In this document: positions 8,321-16,972 of the stretch, piece by piece
Layout: each line of letters starts with the position of its first letter
How positions within the stretch are numbered: the stretch's first letter is position 1
Assembly (NCBI GenBank): GCA_046309775.1
Contig: JBKCOM010000162.1
Location: 14,716 to 78,715, forward strand
Source of the DNA: JAIXWP01 sp046309775
GTDB taxonomy: Bacteria; Bacteroidota; Bacteroidia; Flavobacteriales_D; Sanyastnellaceae
Reading direction: 5' to 3'
DNA length: 64,000 bases
Notes under the pieces: generated by a model
The model's input: only the letters and a program-made list of their open reading frames with translations
Databases searched by the model: none
What the model was told of the DNA's origin: nothing
Translations under genes and position numbers: made by a program

Positions 8321-10540
8321 ATGCAGAAGACCAAGATTGACATCGAAGAAGAGAAACGGGAGATATTGAGAAGATATCGCGGCTTGCTGCGCGTAAGTCA
8401 CCGTTCAAGATCGCGCAGCGAGCGAATGCGCATTCGCAAGGCCTTTGAGGTCGCTGTGGACGCCCACAAAGACATGCGACGCAAAAGTGGTGAACCCTAC
8501 ATCTATCATCCGATTGCCGTAGCTAAAATTTGCGCAGAAGAACTCGGCCTCGGCACCACCGCCATCGTTTGTGCCTTGCTTCACGACACCGTTGAGGATA
8601 CAGACATTACACTGGACGATATTGAAACTCTTTTCGGTAAAAAAGAAAGAACCATCATTGATGGTTTGACCAAAATCAGCGGCGTTTCAGACTACAGCAA
8701 TACAAGCGACCAAGCGGAAAACTTCCGTAAAATGTTGCTCACCCTCAGCGATGACGTGCGTGTTATTCTGATCAAACTCGCTGATCGATTACACAACATG
8801 AGAACGCTCAACCACATGGCGCGAGAAAAGCAACTCAAAATCGCCAGTGAGACCATGTTTCTCTATGCTCCCCTTGCCCACCGACTAGGGTTGTACAACA
8901 TAAAAACAGAGCTTGAAGATTTAAGTCTGAAATTCAAGGAGCCGGAAAACTACGAAGACATTGTAAACCGACTCCAGAAAACACAAGCTGTAAGAACGCG
9001 ATTCATCAATGCTTTCACACTGCCAATCAGACGAGAACTCGATCGTCAAGGGTTGAAATATGATATTAAAAGCCGCACTAAATCGGTTTTTTCCATTTAC
9101 AATAAGATTCATAAAAAAGGTGTTCCCTTTGAAGAAATATATGACGTATTTGCAATTCGCATTATTCTCAAAAGCCCTGTAGAAACTGAAAAAGCAGATT
9201 GTTGGCGCGTATATTCTATCGTGACTGATTTTTACCAGCCCAGTCCCGAACGACTTCGCGATTGGATCAGCATACCCAAGTCTAGCGGATATGAATCATT
9301 GCATACCACCGTGATGTCTCCCACTGGCAAGTGGGTGGAGGTTCAAATCCGATCTGAAAGAATGGATGATCTTGCGGAAAAAGGTTACGCAGCTCACTGG
9401 AAATATAAAGAAAGCCCCGAGACACCTGAAAGTAAGATGGACAAATGGCTTCAGCAGATTCGTGAAGTGCTGGAAAGCCCATCTGACAATGCTTTGGAGT
9501 TTATTGACAACTTTAAACTCTCTCTATTCTCAGAAGAAATCTACGTCTTCACTCCAGAAGGAGATTTAAAGACACTTCCGGTTGGCGCAACCACGCTCGA
9601 TTTTGCATTTCACATTCACAGCCAAATTGGTTATCACTGCATCGGGGCGAAAGTAAATTACAAGCTCGTACCCCTCAGCCACAAGCTTCGCAGCGGTGAT
9701 CAGGTAGAAATTTTAACTTCGAAAAAACAACGACCAAAGGAAGATTGGCTCTCCATTGTAGTCACTGCAAGCGCTCGTCAAAAGATAAAGAACGCTCTAA
9801 AAGAAGAGAAAAAGCAAATCGCCGATGATGGGAAAGAAATGCTCAAAAGGCGCTTCAACAATCTCAAAGTGGAATGGCTAAGTGCAAACATCGATGAGAT
9901 GGTTCGTCACTTTGATACAGATTCTGCGCTTGAGTTGTACTATCGCATTGCTAAGGGAACCATCGATCTCAAAAAACTTAAGGGATACTCGATAGAAGCT
10001 GGAAGAATTTTGTTTGAGCGCACTGTAGTATTGCCTGAAAAAACAGAGTCAAAAAATGTGACCACCGCACCCGCCAAGGGAGAAACACTCTTGATTGGTG
10101 ACGAAAAACAAAAGGTAGACTTCACACTTGCAGCGTGCTGTAATCCAATTCCGGGTGATGAGGTCTTTGGATTTATCACCGTCAACGAAGGCATCAAAAT
10201 TCACCGCACCAATTGTCCAAATGCTCAAGAGCTAATGAGCAAATACGCTTATCGCGTCATCAAAGCACGCTGGAGCAATAAAGAATTAGTGCAGTTTGAA
10301 GTAGGACTCAAATTTTCCGGAATCGACGATGTGGGATTGGTACAAAAAATTACCAATATCATCTCCACCGATATGAACGTAAACATGAAAGCCATAAGCT
10401 TTGAAGCAAATAATGGAATATTTCAGGGCAAGGTAGTGGTATTGGTTCACGACACTGATCACTTGAGCACCCTGATGGATCAACTAAAAGCGGTGGAAGG
10501 TGTTTTAACTGTAGATAGAATAGAAAGCGAATTTGCCTGA
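8321..10540 (+). CDS. rel: Bifunctional (p)ppGpp synthetase/hydrolase, RelA/SpoT family
   Basis: Controls the stringent response by making and degrading (p)ppGpp. Domains in order (739 residues from ATG 8321): HD hydrolase with LLHDTVEDTD (about 87) and HNMRTL, both intact; synthetase with RLRDWISIP and GYESLHTTV (about 323) and VEVQIRSE; TGS (about 406-465, IYVFTPEGDLKTLPVGAT); zinc-finger/RIS region with AACCNPIPGD (about 605); C-terminal ACT (660-735). Both catalytic halves look functional. An ATG at 8291 would add a hydrophobic decapeptide unlike the family and is rejected. CAACTTTG just before 8291 is a one-mismatch promoter candidate. Fur-type regulator follows 20 bases later. Confidence 0.95.
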   Translation: MQKTKIDIEEEKREILRRYRGLLRVSHRSRSRSERMRIRKAFEVAVDAHKDMRRKSGEPYIYHPIAVAKICAEELGLGTTAIVCALLHDTVEDTDITLDDIETLFGKKERTIIDGLTKISGVSDYSNTSDQAENFRKMLLTLSDDVRVILIKLADRLHNMRTLNHMAREKQLKIASETMFLYAPLAHRLGLYNIKTELEDLSLKFKEPENYEDIVNRLQKTQAVRTRFINAFTLPIRRELDRQGLKYDIKSRTKSVFSIYNKIHKKGVPFEEIYDVFAIRIILKSPVETEKADCWRVYSIVTDFYQPSPERLRDWISIPKSSGYESLHTTVMSPTGKWVEVQIRSERMDDLAEKGYAAHWKYKESPETPESKMDKWLQQIREVLESPSDNALEFIDNFKLSLFSEEIYVFTPEGDLKTLPVGATTLDFAFHIHSQIGYHCIGAKVNYKLVPLSHKLRSGDQVEILTSKKQRPKEDWLSIVVTASARQKIKNALKEEKKQIADDGKEMLKRRFNNLKVEWLSANIDEMVRHFDTDSALELYYRIAKGTIDLKKLKGYSIEAGRILFERTVVLPEKTESKNVTTAPAKGETLLIGDEKQKVDFTLAACCNPIPGDEVFGFITVNEGIKIHRTNCPNAQELMSKYAYRVIKARWSNKELVQFEVGLKFSGIDDVGLVQKITNIISTDMNVNMKAISFEANNGIFQGKVVVLVHDTDHLSTLMDQLKAVEGVLTVDRIESEFA

Positions 10541-10547
10541 TAGCGTA

Positions 10548-10555
10548 TAACTTTG
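10548..10555 (+). promoter_or_regulatory. -7 element TAACTTTG, 4 bases before the Fur-family ATG
   Basis: Exact TAnnTTTG placed so that transcription would begin at or next to the ATG at 10560, implying a leaderless message. The same 4-base spacing is seen at 37298 and 47371. No TTG at the best distance (nearest leaves 12 bases). Confidence 0.4.
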
Positions 10556-10559
10556 CACC

Positions 10560-11000
10560 ATGGTATCGCAAGAACTACAAGAAAAAGTGAAGGGCATTTT
10601 TACGGCATACCTGGAACAAAACCAGCACCGCAAGACACCCGAGCGCTTTGCAATATTGAGTGAAATATACAACCACAATGGGCATTTTGACATTGAGTCG
10701 TTGTACACCAATATGAAAAATAAAAAGTATCGTGTATCTCGCGCTACCCTCTACAATACCATTGAGCTATTGCTAGCCTGTAATCTTGTGCGGAAGCATC
10801 AATTTGGTCAAAACACAGCTCATTTCGAAAAAGCCTACCAAAATCAACAGCACGACCATATCATTCTCATGGATTCTGGGGAGGTTCTAGAGTTTTGTGA
10901 CCCTCGTATTCAAAACATCAAAGCCACCTTGGAAGAAATTTTTGGCATCGAAATCATGCACCATAGCTTGAATTTTTACGGAAAGAAGAAGGAAAAATAA
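10560..11000 (+). CDS. Fur-family transcriptional regulator
   Basis: A 146-residue metal-dependent regulator. The N-terminal winged helix shows RKTPERFAILSEIY, HFDIESLY and the recognition helix VSRATLYNTIELLL; the C-terminal dimerisation part contains HDHIILMDSGEVLEF, the conserved histidine-rich metal site. Only one cysteine pair position is hinted (CDP) and no CxxC, so the structural zinc site of classical Fur/Zur is missing. Whether it senses iron, zinc or peroxide cannot be decided. It sits between rel and purA, with its own -7 element 4 bases before the ATG. Confidence 0.9.
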   Translation: MVSQELQEKVKGIFTAYLEQNQHRKTPERFAILSEIYNHNGHFDIESLYTNMKNKKYRVSRATLYNTIELLLACNLVRKHQFGQNTAHFEKAYQNQQHDHIILMDSGEVLEFCDPRIQNIKATLEEIFGIEIMHHSLNFYGKKKEK

Positions 11001-11030
11001 TATTCCCTTTTCTAATTCTCCGTTAGCCAT

Positions 11031-11038
11031 TACCTTTG
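11031..11038 (+). promoter_or_regulatory. Candidate -7 element (TACCTTTG) for purA
   Basis: Exact TAnnTTTG, 18 bases before the purA ATG. The -33 region holds TTT/TTC rather than TTG at 19 bases spacing. Confidence 0.45.
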
Positions 11039-11056
11039 CGCTTTACCAACAGATAG

Positions 11057-12346
11057 ATGTACCTAAACAAAGCGGATATCCTTTTGGGGCTCCAATGGGG
11101 CGACGAAGGAAAAGGAAAAATTGTTGATGTCATTACTCCTTCTTACGACATCGTAGCTAGATTTCAAGGTGGCCCAAACGCTGGTCACACTCTCGAATTC
11201 AATGGCATTAAGCACGTTTTGCACACAATACCGTCTGGTATTTTTCATGACCATGTAAAAAACGTTATTGGCAATGGAGTTGTTATAGATCCCATTGTTT
11301 TTGCAAAAGAAATAAAGGCCCTCGCGGAAAGAGGTGTTGACGTAAAGTCTCGCTTGATGCTTTCCCGCAAAGCCCATCTTATTTTGCCTACCCACCGCAT
11401 GCTTGATGCAGCAAGTGAGGCTGAAAAAGGAAAGGCAAAAATCGGCAGTACCTTGAAAGGAATAGGACCAACATACATGGACAAAACAGGCCGTAATGGC
11501 CTCAGAGTTGGAGACATCCTAGAACCAGAATTCAAAGAAAGGTACAATGCATTGGTTGAAAAGCATAAAAAGATGCTCGCCAACTATAACTACCAGTACG
11601 ACATTACAGAGTTGGAAAACGAATGGATGTCAGGTATCGAAGTTTTACGATCATTGACCATCATTGATAGTGAACACTACCTCAATCAGGCGCTGCTTGA
11701 TGGAAAGAAAATATTAGCCGAAGGTGCTCAAGGCTCACTCTTGGACATTGATTTTGGTAGCTATCCCTTTGTCACCTCTTCCAATACCGTAGCCGCAGGA
11801 GCTTGCACAGGTCTAGGACTAGCGCCCTCGCGCATCGGTGAAGTGCTCGGCATTTTCAAAGCTTATTGCACACGTGTAGGTAGCGGTCCTTTCCCGACCG
11901 AATTAGAAGACGAAACAGGCGAGCAAATGCGACAAATAGGAAAGGAATTTGGAAGTACCACTGGCCGCCCTCGCCGCTGTGGTTGGCTCGATATTCCCGC
12001 ACTTAAATATGCCTGCATGATCAATGGTGTAACGGAGCTCATTATGATGAAAACTGACGTCCTAAGCGGCTTTGAAACGCTCAAAATCTGCACTCATTAC
12101 AATTTGAACGGAGAAAAAATAGATTATCTCCCATATGATATCGACCCGTCCAAAGTGCAACCTATCTACAAAGAAGTAAAAGGCTGGAATTCTGACCTTA
12201 CTGGCATGCGCTCACTCGACGAACTGCCCAAAGAGTTGATAGAGTACATTGAATTCGTAGAAATGACCTTGGGAATTCCCGTTACGTATGTTTCCGTAGG
12301 ACCCGATCGCACACAAACAATCATCCGCGGAAAAGTTTCGGCATGA
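11057..12346 (+). CDS. purA: Adenylosuccinate synthase
   Basis: First committed step from IMP to AMP: joins aspartate to IMP using GTP. The 429-residue length is normal. Visible signatures: LGLQWGDEGKGKIVD (P-loop and catalytic Asp) near the start, GGPNAGHT, IGSTLKGIGPTYMDK, and TTGRPRRCGWLD, VGPDRTQTI at the end. Cytoplasmic. Own promoter candidate at 11031. A perfect palindrome with terminator features begins 46 bases after the stop. purK, another purine gene, is separate at 47383. Confidence 0.96.
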   Translation: MYLNKADILLGLQWGDEGKGKIVDVITPSYDIVARFQGGPNAGHTLEFNGIKHVLHTIPSGIFHDHVKNVIGNGVVIDPIVFAKEIKALAERGVDVKSRLMLSRKAHLILPTHRMLDAASEAEKGKAKIGSTLKGIGPTYMDKTGRNGLRVGDILEPEFKERYNALVEKHKKMLANYNYQYDITELENEWMSGIEVLRSLTIIDSEHYLNQALLDGKKILAEGAQGSLLDIDFGSYPFVTSSNTVAAGACTGLGLAPSRIGEVLGIFKAYCTRVGSGPFPTELEDETGEQMRQIGKEFGSTTGRPRRCGWLDIPALKYACMINGVTELIMMKTDVLSGFETLKICTHYNLNGEKIDYLPYDIDPSKVQPIYKEVKGWNSDLTGMRSLDELPKELIEYIEFVEMTLGIPVTYVSVGPDRTQTIIRGKVSA

Positions 12347-12365
12347 TTTAGGTAAGAGGATAAAT

Positions 12366-13946
12366 ATGATATCATTATTGAAAATAGAAATAAAAAACCG
12401 AATGAACGTTCATTCGGTTTTTTTATCATTTCTCTTTTCATTAATATTTATAAGCAATTCCACCGCTCAACAAAACTCAAATAAGAAAATTGTCAAGCTT
12501 CTCGGCGCAGATGAAACCGTATTTGACAAAAGCTATTTGGATGCACAAAGGGTGCGTGGCAATGTGAGATTTGTATATGAAGGTACTTTCTTCTACTGTG
12601 ATAGTGCTCATATTTTTAAAAATGACGACTTTGACGCATTTGGCAAAATTGTAATCACTAAGCCAGGATCCTTTCAACTTACAGGGGGCTTTTTACACGT
12701 AGATCAAAAGAAAAAAACAGCAGATATAACCTCCAACGTAGTGCTTCGCGACAATCAGATGACGCTTACCACCCAACAAATGACCTACTTTATTGATAAA
12801 GAAATAGCCAATTATTACGGAGGTGGAAAGATCGTTTCAACTGCGAATAAAAATGTGCTCACAAGTCAAACCGGAGCTTATAACACCAATACAGAAACTT
12901 TTTTCTTTAAGAAAAATGTGGTGCTTAAAAATCCAGATTATACCGTCTATTCGGACACGCTCAAATATGTAGATCCCACAGAAATCTCTTACTTCTTTGG
13001 CCCCACTCGTATTGTAGGTGACGACACAGAGATTTATTGTGAAAACGGCTGGTACGACAGTAAAAAAGATATTAGTCAATTTAATAAACACGCTTGGGTA
13101 AGGTCAGAAAAAACAATACTCAAAGGCGATTCTATTTATTACAACGGAGAAAAAAATTACGGTGAAGTATTTAGAAATGTTTCCATCCGTGACACTACCA
13201 CTAGTGTAGTCATCACAGGTGAATATGGAATTCATCGAGAAAAAACTAAAGAAAGCCTCGTCACAGAACGCGCGCTACTGACGCAGATTTTCGATGATGG
13301 AGACACCTTGTATATGAATGCCGATACTCTCAAATCGCTGCCAGACTCTGCTGGAAAAGATGTACTCTATGCATTTAGATCCGTGAAGATTTTTAAGTCT
13401 GATGTTCAAGCGCTTTGCGACTCGCTGGTGTACGAAATGTCTGATAGCGCGCTGCATTTTTTCAAATCACCCGTGCTGTGGTCATCTGCCAATCAAATCA
13501 CTGGCGACACCATTCATATCACGAATAAAAACAATAAGATCGACAAGCTATTCGTACGATCAAACTCCTTCATTGCATCCGTTGCCGATCCTAGCAAGTT
13601 CAACCAAATTAAGGGAAGAAATATGGATGCAAGTTTTTTGGAAAATGAACTCTCGGAAGTTCATGTCCAAGGCAATGGTCAAATGGTCTATTTCCCTGAG
13701 GAAAAAAAAGACAGTTTAAGCAAGCCACAGATTATCGGCCTCAACAAAGGAATTTGTTCCAACATACACATCAAGGTCAAAGATCAGGAAGTGAAACGCA
13801 TCCGATTGGAGAGAGATTCTGATAGCAAATTCTCTCCACTCAAAATGGCAGATCAAAATAATTTTCTTCTCGAAGGACTTCTTTGGCGTCAAGAGGAAAG
13901 GCCGCGCCGCAAAGAAGATGTCATTCCTGCTTTAAACGGTAAATAA
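12366..13946 (+). CDS. OstA/LptA-like exported protein
   Basis: A 526-residue OstA-family protein: repeated short beta-strand units such as ADITSNVVLRDNQMTLTTQQMTYF, NYYGGGKIVS and SYFFGPTRIVGDDTEIY, the pattern of LPS-transport LptA/LptD N-domains. Likely periplasmic, bridging lipopolysaccharide to the outer membrane. Start: ATG 12366 has an AGAGGA Shine-Dalgarno-like sequence and supplies K/R residues before the hydrophobic core; the ATG at 12402 would give a signal peptide with no basic residue. A perfect palindrome (12392-12423) lies inside the signal-peptide codons. The 3-prime end overlaps convergent glyA by 15 bases. Confidence 0.82.
   Translation: MISLLKIEIKNRMNVHSVFLSFLFSLIFISNSTAQQNSNKKIVKLLGADETVFDKSYLDAQRVRGNVRFVYEGTFFYCDSAHIFKNDDFDAFGKIVITKPGSFQLTGGFLHVDQKKKTADITSNVVLRDNQMTLTTQQMTYFIDKEIANYYGGGKIVSTANKNVLTSQTGAYNTNTETFFFKKNVVLKNPDYTVYSDTLKYVDPTEISYFFGPTRIVGDDTEIYCENGWYDSKKDISQFNKHAWVRSEKTILKGDSIYYNGEKNYGEVFRNVSIRDTTTSVVITGEYGIHREKTKESLVTERALLTQIFDDGDTLYMNADTLKSLPDSAGKDVLYAFRSVKIFKSDVQALCDSLVYEMSDSALHFFKSPVLWSSANQITGDTIHITNKNNKIDKLFVRSNSFIASVADPSKFNQIKGRNMDASFLENELSEVHVQGNGQMVYFPEEKKDSLSKPQIIGLNKGICSNIHIKVKDQEVKRIRLERDSDSKFSPLKMADQNNFLLEGLLWRQEERPRRKEDVIPALNGK
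12392..12424. terminator. Perfect 32-base palindrome with U-tract, inside 5-prime end of ostA-like gene
   Basis: Core CCGAATGAACGTTCATTCGG flanked by six A and at least six T, giving a flawless palindrome 12392-12423 and an extra T. In RNA this is an intrinsic terminator in both directions. It lies 46 bases after purA yet within the likely ostA reading frame (codons about 10-20). Related palindromes occur at 36341, 38553 and 61569. Confidence 0.7.
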
Positions 13947-15203
13947 TTCAAAGCTCTCCATCAACTCATTCACTTCGGCTCGAACTGAAGAAATTACTTT
14001 TTCGTCGCCTTTATTCATCAACACCTTATCTATAAGATGTGCAATCACTGGCATGTGTTCTTCTTTTAAACCACGTGTAGTGATAGCTGGAGTTCCGATT
14101 CTGATTCCGCTCGTTACAAATGGTGACTTATCATCGAATGGCACCATATTTTTATTCACTGTGATATCCGCCGCCACTAGCGCATTTTCTGCGTCCTTAC
14201 CTGTGATTCCCTTGCTGCGAAGATCCACGAGGAAGCAGTGATTGTCGGTACCACCACTCACGATTCCATAACCTTTCTCAATCAGGCTGCTTGCAAGAGC
14301 GGATGCATTTTTCATCACCTGACGTCCGTATTCTTTGAATGAAGGATGAAGTGCTTCACCGAATGCCACAGCTTTTGCTCCGATTACATGCTCTAGCGGA
14401 CCACCTTGCATTCCGGGGAATACCGCTGAATCCAACAATGAAGACATCATTCGCAATTCTCCTTTTGGTGTTTTCAACCCAAATGGATTTTCGAAATCAT
14501 TTCCAATCATGATAATTCCACCTCTTGGTCCTCTCAGCGTCTTGTGAGTAGTAGAGGTTACGATGTGACAGTGTTGCATTGGATCGTTGAGCAAACCCGC
14601 GGCTATCAAACCTGCTGGGTGTGAAATATCGGCCATGAGCAGAGCTCCTATCTTATCTGCAATTGCTCTAAAGCGAGCATAGTCCCAGTCGCGGCTGTAT
14701 GCACTAGCACCACAAATGAGAAGCTTTGGTTTTTCTTCTAAAGCAATGCGCTCTACCTCGTCCATATTGATGCGACCCGTTTCTTTGTCAACGCCATAAA
14801 AAACTGGACGGTATAATTTTCCGCTATAGTTTACAGGACTGCCATGAGTGAGGTGACCACCTTGAGCCAAATCCAAGCCCATAATTTTATCTCCGGGCTG
14901 CAATACAGCAAGCATCACGGAGCTGTTCGCGTTTGCACCGCTATGAGGTTGCACATTTGCCCATGCCGCGCCAAACAATTCTTTCAACCGATCTATCGCA
15001 AGCTGTTCAACTTGATCTACAATTTGACAACCACCATAATAACGCTTACCAGGAAGCCCTTCCGCATACTTATTAGTCAAAACAGATCCCATTGCTTCCA
15101 TCACTTGGTTGCTTACAAAATTTTCTGAAGCAATCAATTCTATGCCGTGCAGTTGTCGCTGATGTTCTTTTTGAATAAGATCGAAGATGATTTGGTCGCG
15201 CAT
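13932..15203 (-). CDS. glyA: Serine hydroxymethyltransferase
   Basis: PLP enzyme interconverting serine and glycine while charging tetrahydrofolate with a one-carbon unit. From ATG 15203 it is 423 residues, the usual size. Signatures: ELIASENFVS, NKYAEGLPGKRYYGG, VQPHSGANAN, and the PLP lysine in VTSTTHKTLRGPRGG. An in-frame TTG at 15239 is rejected because it lies upstream of the promoter -7 box. Expressed from a well-formed promoter (15224-15252). One-carbon units from here feed thyA/folA at 49104-50410. Confidence 0.96.
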   Translation of the reverse strand: MRDQIIFDLIQKEHQRQLHGIELIASENFVSNQVMEAMGSVLTNKYAEGLPGKRYYGGCQIVDQVEQLAIDRLKELFGAAWANVQPHSGANANSSVMLAVLQPGDKIMGLDLAQGGHLTHGSPVNYSGKLYRPVFYGVDKETGRINMDEVERIALEEKPKLLICGASAYSRDWDYARFRAIADKIGALLMADISHPAGLIAAGLLNDPMQHCHIVTSTTHKTLRGPRGGIIMIGNDFENPFGLKTPKGELRMMSSLLDSAVFPGMQGGPLEHVIGAKAVAFGEALHPSFKEYGRQVMKNASALASSLIEKGYGIVSGGTDNHCFLVDLRSKGITGKDAENALVAADITVNKNMVPFDDKSPFVTSGIRIGTPAITTRGLKEEHMPVIAHLIDKVLMNKGDEKVISSVRAEVNELMESFELFTV

Positions 15204-15223
15204 TGTAATATAATTTGAGGCTG

Positions 15224-15252
15224 CAAAAGTACTTGACAATAAGCTTCAACAA
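15224..15252 (-). promoter_or_regulatory. Bacteroidota-type promoter of glyA
   Basis: Minus strand: TTG (15252-15250), 18-base spacer, TACTTTTG (15231-15224), matching TTG-N(17-23)-TAnnTTTG. The ATG is 20 bases downstream of the -7 element. Confidence 0.6.
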
Positions 15253-15364
15253 GATTATAGAGCATCAATTTTACTAACCTCGCTTGAACAGACGATGGGG
15301 AACACTAACAACGTATGGTTGATTGCTCAAGAAATACAAAGGGCAATTTGGAAGTGCCTTAACG

Positions 15365-15372
15365 TATGTTTG
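15365..15372 (+). promoter_or_regulatory. Candidate -7 element (TATGTTTG) before exported protein gene
   Basis: Exact TAnnTTTG 58 bases before the ATG at 15431; a TTTG lies 14 bases upstream, shorter than ideal. A similar sequence (AACGTATGGTTG) occurs 51 bases earlier. Confidence 0.3.
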
Positions 15373-15430
15373 CGCCAACGAGTGTCAGGGTATCAAAATG
15401 TTTGGGCACTGTTTTAGCAATCAATAGTGT

Positions 15431-16321
15431 ATGAGATTATTAATCCTCTTTTTTCTTCTTTGCGTCGCTTTACCTTGGCAGGCGCAGATTATCGATAATC
15501 GCAAAGGCAACGTCTTTGAGGATGAGAACTATTTCAATCAAGAGTTTCTGTGGCAAAACAAAATCAAGAGTATACACGGCAGTGTTTCCATCAAAAGACC
15601 TCAGCGTCCAATAGAACCAAGACCTGACATGTTTATCTACCGATTCAACGAGGTAGGATTGCTCACTCAATTGGATAAAGTAAGTTCAGTTCTCCACTTG
15701 GTAGATAGCATGACCATTGAATATAAAAGAAACGATCTGGGAGAAGTCGAGCTTCGCACAGAGAAGGGCAATCGCGGCTTTTTCACCAAGAAATTTATTT
15801 ATGATAAAGACGGTCGCGTGGAAAGACTTGACTTCGGCAAGAGTGAAAACATCGCGACGGATGCAAAAGAATTGCAAGCTGGTAGCAGCATTGCAATCAA
15901 TTCTGAAAGTTTCAAATATCTGAGCCAATCGGACTCTGTATTGCGCAAGTCTTGCTATAATAATTATGGATTGCTCTATGCGCATATCATTACTACACGC
16001 AACGCACTTGGCTACATGATTTCCGAGAAAGAGGAGTTGGTGATGAGCAATCGAAGCCGAACCAAAAACTATTTTTACAACGACAAAGGATGGCTCGAAA
16101 AGATAGAGTGGTCAGAGGGCGGCAATGAAGTTACTGCCCGACATGTCTTCTTTTACGACCCTTTGGGCAACTTGCTGAAGTTTGAAAAGTATAAAGGAAC
16201 TACATTGGAACAAGAGATCGAGGTACTCTACACCGAAAAAATGCTGATTGAGGCTATTTTAGACCAAGATCTCTACACCAAGGCCATCACAATAACTAAG
16301 TTCACCTACGAGTTCTACTGA
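15431..16321 (+). CDS. Exported hypothetical protein with YD-like repeats
   Basis: Not recognised as a named family. The 296 residues begin with a signal peptide (MRLLILFFLLCVALPWQAQ) and then show recurring units of the form Y/F-x-D-x-x-G-x-hydrophobic, for example FIYDKDGRVERLDF, YFYNDKGWLEKIEW and FFYDPLGNLLKFEKY. Such YD/RHS-like or MORN-like beta-hairpin units are common in secreted Bacteroidota proteins. No sorting domain is seen at the C-terminus, so it is probably periplasmic or outer-membrane associated. The next small gene starts 17 bases after the stop, suggesting an operon. Confidence 0.65.
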   Translation: MRLLILFFLLCVALPWQAQIIDNRKGNVFEDENYFNQEFLWQNKIKSIHGSVSIKRPQRPIEPRPDMFIYRFNEVGLLTQLDKVSSVLHLVDSMTIEYKRNDLGEVELRTEKGNRGFFTKKFIYDKDGRVERLDFGKSENIATDAKELQAGSSIAINSESFKYLSQSDSVLRKSCYNNYGLLYAHIITTRNALGYMISEKEELVMSNRSRTKNYFYNDKGWLEKIEWSEGGNEVTARHVFFYDPLGNLLKFEKYKGTTLEQEIEVLYTEKMLIEAILDQDLYTKAITITKFTYEFY

Positions 16322-16338
16322 TTCAATTAGTGACAAAA

Positions 16339-16638
16339 ATGAAAAAAACTGCGATTTTCTTATTATTTATCATGTCGGTATTGACTACTGATGTGATGGC
16401 GCAAAAGCGACCTCCAAAAGAAAAGGATAAGCAAACCCGTGAAAACGCCGTAGATATCAAAGAAGAGCAAAGAAGACAAAAAGAATCGCAATACTTGGAA
16501 CACCGAGAAAAGATTGAAGATTTACAAACGAAGGAAACCAAGAAAAGGATGAAAAAAAATCTCAAAAAAGCGCAAAAGCACTCGCAGGGTAAGTCAGTAC
16601 CCTGGCATAAGAGGCTTTTTCGGAAAAGAAAATTCTGA
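16339..16638 (+). CDS. Small exported, highly charged protein
   Basis: A 99-residue protein from ATG 16339 (a GTG at 16330 is also in frame). A signal peptide (KKTAIFLLFIMSVLTTDVMAQ) is followed by a strongly charged, Lys/Glu/Arg/Gln-rich helix-forming tail with no cysteine and no recognisable domain, ending HKRLFRKRKF. The basic end may bind nucleic acid or an acidic surface polymer; that is speculation. It is followed by a clear terminator at 16661, closing a two-gene unit with the YD-repeat protein. Confidence 0.6.
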   Translation: MKKTAIFLLFIMSVLTTDVMAQKRPPKEKDKQTRENAVDIKEEQRRQKESQYLEHREKIEDLQTKETKKRMKKNLKKAQKHSQGKSVPWHKRLFRKRKF

Positions 16639-16660
16639 TTACCAGCATTATAAAACAACG

Positions 16661-16690
16661 AGCCCACTTCAGTGATGAGTGGGCTTTTTT
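16661..16690 (+). terminator. Intrinsic terminator after small exported protein gene
   Basis: AGCCCACT (16661-16668) pairs with AGTGGGCT (16678-16685) around a 9-base loop, followed by six T. Confidence 0.85.
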
Positions 16691-16710
16691 GTGTTTAAAC
16701 GGCCGCAGAC

Positions 16711-16726
16711 TTGTATAGATTTACAA
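16711..16726. promoter_or_regulatory. Operator-like dyad 1 upstream of TonB receptor
   Basis: TTGTAT-AGAT-TTACAA. Shares arms and 4-base spacing with a second dyad exactly 84 bases downstream. Confidence 0.4.
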
Positions 16727-16794
16727 GAATATTCAAATCTGAATTCGATACGTTTGTTGCTAGGTGACGTATTTTTGAAGAGAATTTTAACGAA

Positions 16795-16810
16795 TTGTAA
16801 CCCTTTACAA
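16795..16810. promoter_or_regulatory. Operator-like dyad 2 upstream of TonB receptor
   Basis: TTGTAA-CCCT-TTACAA, 84 bases after dyad 1 and 163 bases before the ATG at 16973. Factor unknown. Confidence 0.4.
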
Positions 16811-16972
16811 CGAACCAAAAGAACAAAAAAGATAAGAAACGCGACCATAAGATATTCGATATCAACTGATTTAAAACGATTTGGTTAATATCCGTTAAAA
16901 CACAGAAGATTTCATATTTTAGCCGCCGTTTCATAAAAACCGCAGCAAAAGAATTACCTTAACCTGTCTGTT

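Larger units (their letters stand above)
16639..16972. other. Intergenic region (334 bases) before the TonB receptor operon
   Basis: Holds the terminator of the upstream unit (16661-16690), two matching dyads TTGTAW-N4-TTACAA at 16711 and 16795, a TACGTTTG between them, and an AT-rich tract up to the ATG at 16973. No small gene or RNA was recognised. Confidence 0.6.

Noticed and set aside
9340..9350. T-loop-like GGTTCAAATCC, suggesting a tRNA gene
   Set aside because: It lies inside the conserved synthetase region of rel (VEVQIRSE) and no cloverleaf arms or acceptor stem surround it.
15310..15372. Near-direct repeat AACGTATGGTTG / AACGTATGTTTG before an exported protein gene
   Set aside because: Only two copies with one mismatch; one copy is better explained as a -7 element.
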